Below are positions 16,266 through 20,406 of a stretch of DNA of 20,406 nucleotides, in pieces. Source of the stretch: Chitinophagaceae bacterium UBA4407. Its GTDB lineage: Bacteria > Bacteroidota > Bacteroidia > Chitinophagales > Chitinophagaceae. Position 1 is the stretch's first letter. Every line of letters starts with the position of its first letter. Position numbers and translations under genes: made by a program. The notes under the pieces were generated by a model. The model worked only from the letters and a program-made list of their open reading frames with translations, made no database searches and was not told the origin of the DNA. The stretch lies in NCBI GenBank assembly GCA_002390845.1, contig DGQT01000057.1, positions 1 through 20,406 on the forward strand. Direction: 5' to 3'.

Positions 16266-16649
16266 CTATTGATGATTTTCAACGGGTTTTAGCTTGATGT
16301 AGAAATACACTGCTAAAAGCTCATCAATGGTGATGCAGAATATGTCGTAACCATGCGGTGCCACTGAACTCATATGGGGAAACAAAACATCCCAGAGTCC
16401 ATGTAACGCAAGCCCAGCAACTGTAAGCATGTAATTTTTTTTATAACCCCAATACGCGAACATTAAGAATAATGCGGCTCCTGGAACTGTAAGTATAAGC
16501 GAGTGTGGATCAATAGAAAACCCTATATAAATAAATGGGATAGCCGCCAGGTTCAGAGAAGCGTAGAACTTCAAATCAATCTTCCTGAATATTTCTGCGA
16601 AAGCAATTATAGAGGCTGTGGTAATTAGACCAATAATAAGGCCTGTCAT
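16266..16649 (-). CDS. DUF6010 membrane protein, copy 2
   Basis: The 127-residue product has four hydrophobic segments and the DUF6010 signature: GLALHGLWDVLFPH (about residues 78-91) and GYDIFCITIDE (about 99-109). It is clearly related to the copy at 10365-10766 but has diverged outside the signature, so it is an old duplication or an independent acquisition. It follows the MDR oxidoreductase gene by 36 bases on the complementary strand numbering (start 16649, neighbour's stop at 16686) and is probably the last gene of that operon. The function is unknown. Confidence 0.8.
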   Translation of the reverse strand: MTGLIIGLITTASIIAFAEIFRKIDLKFYASLNLAAIPFIYIGFSIDPHSLILTVPGAALFLMFAYWGYKKNYMLTVAGLALHGLWDVLFPHMSSVAPHGYDIFCITIDELLAVYFYIKLKPVENHQ

Positions 16650-16685
16650 ATTTTTTTGTTTTTAAATATTGCTTTGAATTGTTGG

Positions 16686-17639
16686 TTACATGTTAATGCT
16701 GACGTTTCCTTTTTTATGCCCCTTTTCAACATAAGCGTGGGCTTCAGCAATCTGCTCTAATGGATACGTTTTATCAATTACCGGTTTATACTTACCTGCT
16801 ACTATAAGCTCTTTTAGAAAAATAATATCTGCTGCTGTATGACTGATAACACCTGTCAAAACTTTTCTGCTGCTTGTCTTGGAAATCCATAAACCTTGCA
16901 ATATTTCCTGCATTTCTGCAGCACTCAAAATCATTATTCCATTTTTAGTAAGTGAATTCAAACTTCCAAAAACAGGTATTGTGTTTATGGTGTCAAAAAT
17001 AACATCATAGGTTTCACCATTCTTGGTAAAATCCTCCTTCGTATAATCAATTACTTTATCTGCTCCGATCGATTGTACCAGTTCAATATTTGGCGTACTG
17101 CAAACACCGGTAACAGTAGCTCCAAACGACTTTGCCAATTGAACAGCAGCAGTACCCACTGCACCGGAAGCACCTACAATAAGTACCCTTTGCCCTAGTT
17201 GTATGTTTGCCTTTTTAATAAAATGCAATGCGGTAACGCCGCCAAAAGGAACGACTGCTGCTTCTGCATGTGTAATAGCAGCAGGCTTTGATGTCAATGA
17301 CCCTTTTTCAGGAACACATAAATATTCAGCGTAAGCTCCAAAACGCATGTCAGTATGCCCAAATACTGCGTCGCCAACTTTGAACTTCGTTACATCTTTC
17401 CCCACACTTTCCACTTCGCCCGAAAAAACGGTTCCGAGAATATTTATTTTTGGTTTTAATAAGCCGAAAATAAATCTAACGGCAAATGGATCGGCTTTTC
17501 TTAGGCGAATGTCACCTGAATTGACTGCCGTTGATTTAACTCTTAGTAAGATTTCATTATTCTTTGGAAAGGGTTTTTCTACCTCTTTAACCCGGAGAAC
17601 CTCCGGAGAACCATATTGAGTATAAACTGCTGCTTTCAT
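16686..17639 (-). CDS. NAD(P)H-dependent MDR oxidoreductase (quinone reductase/alcohol dehydrogenase-like)
   Basis: The 317-residue product is a zinc-free medium-chain dehydrogenase/reductase. The N-terminal catalytic fold (1-120) has MKAAVYTQYGSPEVL, NSGDIRLR and GTVFSGEVESVGKDVTKFKVGD. The Rossmann fold carries VLIVGASGAVGTAAVQLAK (152-170). No structural-zinc Cys cluster is present, which points to the quinone oxidoreductase or enoyl-reductase-like branch. It probably reduces a quinone, enone or similar carbonyl with NAD(P)H in the cytoplasm; the substrate cannot be read from sequence. Its start is 11 bases from the stop of the DUF5694 gene upstream, indicating one operon. Confidence 0.9.
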   Translation of the reverse strand: MKAAVYTQYGSPEVLRVKEVEKPFPKNNEILLRVKSTAVNSGDIRLRKADPFAVRFIFGLLKPKINILGTVFSGEVESVGKDVTKFKVGDAVFGHTDMRFGAYAEYLCVPEKGSLTSKPAAITHAEAAVVPFGGVTALHFIKKANIQLGQRVLIVGASGAVGTAAVQLAKSFGATVTGVCSTPNIELVQSIGADKVIDYTKEDFTKNGETYDVIFDTINTIPVFGSLNSLTKNGIMILSAAEMQEILQGLWISKTSSRKVLTGVISHTAADIIFLKELIVAGKYKPVIDKTYPLEQIAEAHAYVEKGHKKGNVSINM

Positions 17640-17650
17640 TTCTATTTGTT

Positions 17651-18475
17651 TTATTTTAAATAATCGTTTACATTAAATAATTTGTATTCCGGTGAAGCTT
17701 CAAAAAAAGAATTTAATAAAGTCATATGCCCAGCTCCAAAAATTACCAATATTCTATCAGTTGGTTTTGCGTTTATTTTTTGAATGTTTCTAAAGATTCT
17801 TAAATTTCTGTTGAACCACCAGCCAGTAACAAAGTCGGGCCCAAAAAATTCATTGTCGCTGGTTTCATACTTAAAAGTTCCAATCAAATAGGTGCCCAGG
17901 TCCCGATTGATATTTTTGGGGTCATTTTTTTGTATCAATTCCGCCCGTATCCCTTTTGTTTTAAAAACCGGTTTGGGGAAATATTGTTTCACAGTATCTG
18001 CATACTTATTAAAATAATTCATGAATTTTTTATTTTCAAGGCTGTCTTTACCCTCCAGAACTGAATCCAATATTTCATAATCCCTGCCCCAGGCGTTAAC
18101 GCAATGCAGGGTTTTCAGATTCATCATTTTGGCAATTCTGAAGCCAAGTTGTTCTTCTTCGCCCCGGCTTAAATTATATTTGTCTTGCAAATATTTATTG
18201 TAAAGAGAATCATATTTTGACTGCTCAGTCGGGTTTCTTTCAATTGCAATAATTGTAGGTTTAAACTTTGCAATACGTGCAACAATGTCTTCTATTTCCT
18301 TTTGATATTTTGGGTCAAGTACATCAATCTGATCATCCTTTTTTGTCTTTATCAAGTCTAAATTATGAAAAGCAAAATGGAATGATCCTAATGTTAAAAC
18401 CTCAGTTGCTTTTTGGGGTTGTGCGAAAACTGCTGAGATAAATAACGTTAGTATTACAGTGAAATAAAATTTCAT
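17651..18475 (-). CDS. Exported DUF5694 protein (TraB/GumN-like fold)
   Basis: The 274-residue product has a signal peptide (1-18, ending SAVFA then Q). The motifs are those of the TIKI/TraB/GumN superfamily as seen in DUF5694: GSFHF (30-34), IAIERNP (77-83), a GEEEQLGFRIA helix, and IFGAGHMTLL (246-254). Members of this superfamily have putative metal-dependent protease-like or ligand-binding sites built from the Gly-x-x-His and GAGH motifs; the function of DUF5694 itself is unknown. The product should be periplasmic. It is the first gene of an apparent operon with the oxidoreductase and DUF6010 genes. Confidence 0.8.
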   Translation of the reverse strand: MKFYFTVILTLFISAVFAQPQKATEVLTLGSFHFAFHNLDLIKTKKDDQIDVLDPKYQKEIEDIVARIAKFKPTIIAIERNPTEQSKYDSLYNKYLQDKYNLSRGEEEQLGFRIAKMMNLKTLHCVNAWGRDYEILDSVLEGKDSLENKKFMNYFNKYADTVKQYFPKPVFKTKGIRAELIQKNDPKNINRDLGTYLIGTFKYETSDNEFFGPDFVTGWWFNRNLRIFRNIQKINAKPTDRILVIFGAGHMTLLNSFFEASPEYKLFNVNDYLK

Positions 18476-18514
18476 AATGTTATTTTTAAATGCGTTTTAT
18501 ATTTAGTTATTGTT

Positions 18515-18737
18515 ACACTGCTGAAAGTAGTACAAGCCAATTTTTATACTTGTTCCGGTACAATCTTACGTATACTTTGCACAGTATATATTTATGCATT
18601 GCTGAACCGGGCTGCACCATGCTGAATATTGATTAAAGAGTACAATAGCGCGACTCCGAGTTCCGTCGCTGCGCTCCTCGTGGGGGTAGGCGCAAGAAAA
18701 GCTTCTTTATTTACATCAAAGTCGGGTTCAAAAAAAG
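18515..18737. repeat. Intergenic repeat, second long copy
   Basis: The 50 bases at 18656-18705 match 12672-12721 with 47 identities. The bases before (GTACAATAGCGCGAC, 18640-18654) correspond to the inverted end GTACAAAAGTGCGAC of the first copy, and the tail GGGTTCAAAAAAA matches as well. The left part (18515-18639) contains GTAGTACAAG and other fragments that have diverged. It lies between the DUF5694 promoter region and the end of the barrel gene. Confidence 0.65.
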
Positions 18738-18785
18738 CATTACACATTTTTATGCTGCGTAAAGTATAGAAGAAGTGATGCTAGG

Positions 18786-19400
18786 CTATTTAATTTTTAT
18801 GCCTACCCCAAACTCCAATGCAATATTATTCATGTTGCCATCTGCTGCGGAAATATCTACGTTTTTAACCGGCCATGGATATAGTGGCACATACATTCGA
18901 AAGCTAAAAAAATATTTTTTTCCTCCTTTCCTGAAGTCATACATCAATCCATAATCTGGACTAAAGGCATTAACAGAAGCGCTTACTTTGTTGTTATCAG
19001 GATTAATTAAGCTTTCTTTAAAAGAGGTATATTTTACCCCAGCCATCAATAAAAATGTATTGGAACTTCTTTTAGTATAGAATGTTGTACCAACACCAAA
19101 TTTTTGATTGATAGAATAGTTGTAATCAGTTTTTATGCCGTTAAAATTTCTTTGAGCTATATTATTGATATTGAATGACGAGTGAGAAGCAAAGCTCAGG
19201 TGCTTTTGCGGGTTCCATTGAACTAATGTTGAAAGAAGAAGATCCGTTCCAAAATTTGTATGTATGCCAATAGCAGGATCAATTGTTAATTGCCTTAGCG
19301 GTGAATACTTTTCTTTTTCTGCCGGCATATTTTTTTGAGCAAACCCGTTGGTAAAAGCCAGGATTGATACGATCACGAATAAAATTTTTTGCTGTTTCAT
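18786..19400 (-). CDS. Small outer-membrane beta-barrel-like protein
   Basis: The 204-residue product has a signal peptide (MKQQKILFVIVSILAFTNGF, AQ). The mature part consists of alternating amphipathic strands: IDPAIGIHTNFGTDLLLSTL, LSFASHSSFNIN, SINQKFGVGTTFYT, FLLMAGVKYTSF, PDYGLMYDF, YFFSFRMYVPLY and NIALEFGVGIKIK. This is the pattern of an eight- to ten-stranded outer-membrane barrel, although it ends in Lys rather than an aromatic residue. No specific family is recognised. It lies 45 bases downstream of the esterase lipoprotein gene and is likely co-transcribed with it. Confidence 0.75.
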   Translation of the reverse strand: MKQQKILFVIVSILAFTNGFAQKNMPAEKEKYSPLRQLTIDPAIGIHTNFGTDLLLSTLVQWNPQKHLSFASHSSFNINNIAQRNFNGIKTDYNYSINQKFGVGTTFYTKRSSNTFLLMAGVKYTSFKESLINPDNNKVSASVNAFSPDYGLMYDFRKGGKKYFFSFRMYVPLYPWPVKNVDISAADGNMNNIALEFGVGIKIK

Positions 19401-19445
19401 ATAAATTATTTTTTAAAAATTAATTAGATAATAAATGCTTTTGAT

Positions 19446-20270
19446 TTACCTGTTTTCAAAATAGTAATTGAGACCCTTTTCTATGTTTGGATTTCTTGAA
19501 CCCATGTGGTCTAAATCCTTTTCAATATTTTTTGCCAGTTTAATGTTGGGATAGTTATCCTGGAGGCTTTGATAAAACGACTCAAATGGTGCCTGCATCC
19601 TTCCTAAATTTTCTGCCTCGCCTATACCCATAAATACCAGTTGATGTTGGTTTTCATTAACAGGCCGGTTGTCTTTTTCCATTTGCAGGGTAACCAGGTT
19701 ATCGAACCAAAATGAAGGGCTAAGCATAATATAGTTTCCAAAAACTTTATTGTTAACAGCAAAAGCATACCCTCCAAATAACCCGCCATACGAATGACCA
19801 AGAATTACCCGGCTGGCCCTTGTGGTATCCGCGCTATAATCCTGTTCTATTTTTGGTATTAATTGTTTTTCAATAAAGTTTAAAAATTGTGGCCCACCGC
19901 CAGTTAGTTCACTAACTTTTGTTGGTGTATAATCTATGCTCCGGTTTTGCCCGTAACCAATGCTTACTACCAGTACATTTTTAACACCATCTTTATCCGA
20001 AATTTCTTTGCACTTATTGGCGACGATATCAAATATTTCTTCGCCGTCCAGCACATAAACTGTTGCATATTTTTCGGCAGCTGGGTTATAATCGGCGGGT
20101 AACCCAACCTTAATGTTGTAGGATGTGCCATTATCAACGGATTGTAGTGTAAACTCGTTTGTAGTACCGGGGCTAAATACCTCTTTTTTGCAAGAGCCCA
20201 ATAAAAACAGCAGCATAATTGCACTTGTTGTTGCAAAAAGTTTTCTAACTAAAAAGTTTTCATTTTTCAT
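19446..20270 (-). CDS. Esterase-family alpha/beta hydrolase lipoprotein
   Basis: The 274-residue product carries a lipoprotein signal (IMLLFLLGSC, Cys27), so it is membrane-anchored outside the cytoplasm. The body matches the putative esterase family (PF00756, related to siderophore esterases such as Fes/IroE): YATVYVLDGEEIFD (68-81), VVSIGYGQNRSIDYTP (101-116), nucleophile elbow GHSYGG (Ser160), LSPSFWFDN (183-191) and the late catalytic His in DLDHMGS (His255). The probable acid residue is in the FMGIGEAEN segment. It would hydrolyse an ester or thioester substrate in the periplasm or at the surface; the substrate is not predictable. It is the first gene behind site C of the shared element. 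Confidence 0.88.
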   Translation of the reverse strand: MKNENFLVRKLFATTSAIMLLFLLGSCKKEVFSPGTTNEFTLQSVDNGTSYNIKVGLPADYNPAAEKYATVYVLDGEEIFDIVANKCKEISDKDGVKNVLVVSIGYGQNRSIDYTPTKVSELTGGGPQFLNFIEKQLIPKIEQDYSADTTRASRVILGHSYGGLFGGYAFAVNNKVFGNYIMLSPSFWFDNLVTLQMEKDNRPVNENQHQLVFMGIGEAENLGRMQAPFESFYQSLQDNYPNIKLAKNIEKDLDHMGSRNPNIEKGLNYYFENR

Positions 20271-20301
20271 TTTCGTTTTTTTTTATTGTTATTTGATGAT
20301 G

Positions 20302-20358
20302 TAAAATTATCATGGCTTTCAGGGCTTCAAAGGACAGCCTCATGTCAAAAACAGCCAA
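20302..20358 (-). promoter_or_regulatory. Shared promoter element, site C (esterase lipoprotein gene)
   Basis: The element 20331-20358 has TGGC as first box, with GACA and TGTC exact. A -7-like box TAATTTTA (20302-20309) lies 21 bases downstream and the start codon 60 bases downstream. Confidence 0.7.
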
Positions 20359-20406
20359 CCTTTGCAAATACCAGCATCAGTGTATTATGGCATCGTTCCT
20401 TGCGTC
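20359..20406. other. Intergenic DNA ending at a probable repeat end
   Basis: No gene is seen in this final stretch. The last bases (TTGCGTC) match the first bases of the intergenic repeat ends, so another copy may start at the right edge. The match is too short to be sure. Confidence 0.3.

Noticed and set aside
8910..20358. The five shared elements as extracytoplasmic-sigma promoters or copies of a mobile repeat
   Set aside because: A separate -7-like box of the housekeeping type lies at a fixed distance downstream, and similarity falls off outside the element, which fits an activator site better.
1..20406. CRISPR array, retron or diversity-generating retroelement
   Set aside because: No regularly spaced short repeats, no reverse transcriptase and no Cas-like protein were seen.

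Overview
The window looks like Bacteroidota, most likely a Chitinophagaceae-type genome (family is inferred). The sequence shows AT-rich coding DNA, A-rich leaders instead of strong Shine-Dalgarno sites, TTTG-N19-TAnnTTTG promoters, many signal peptides and lipoproteins, and families typical of this phylum (DUF6010, DUF3347, DUF6876, HMA-AraC regulators, GlxA-type regulators). Nearly everything is on the minus strand; the exceptions are one tRNA and one conserved gene.

Layout. (1) Positions 1-1484 hold the 5' part of a large secreted repeat protein that runs off the left edge, followed by about 850 bases without a gene. (2) Positions 2333-5957 look like a small accessory island beside a tRNA-Val(TAC) gene. 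It has a clear promoter and terminator for the tRNA, a possible integrase tail, a 62-residue protein, a conserved 251-residue protein of unknown role, a DUF6876 gene between two diverged direct repeats, and about 1 kb of GC-rich, hairpin-rich, apparently non-coding DNA. (3) Positions 5958-10314 are a copper-handling cluster: HMA-AraC regulator, HMA-membrane fusion, DUF3347 protein, and a multicopper oxidase fused to a CopB-like barrel. (4) Positions 10365-14668 hold a DUF6010 membrane protein, a small secreted protein, a DJ-1/PfpI lipoprotein, and two tandem GlxA-type regulators. (5) Positions 14857-20270 hold exported proteins (DUF2147, hypothetical, DUF5694, a small barrel, an esterase lipoprotein), an MDR oxidoreductase and a second DUF6010 protein.

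Main discovery. Five minus-strand promoters share one 28-base pattern, TGTC-N7-GACA-N6-TGTC. In each it lies 21-22 bases upstream of a -7-like box and 53-60 bases upstream of the start codon. They precede the DUF3347 gene, the DJ-1 lipoprotein, the second GlxA regulator, a secreted hypothetical and the esterase lipoprotein. The geometry is that of an activator binding just upstream of the -33 region. One of the GlxA regulators is the obvious candidate, and the second would then be autoregulated. The copper cluster has a different, perfect 8-bp inverted repeat upstream of the HMA-membrane gene, a candidate operator for its own AraC regulator.

A family of intergenic repeats (GCGTCGCACNCTTGTAC ends and a 50-base core present twice at 47/50 identity) sits in several gaps between transcription units. 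No CRISPR array, insertion sequence, rRNA or intact recombinase was seen.
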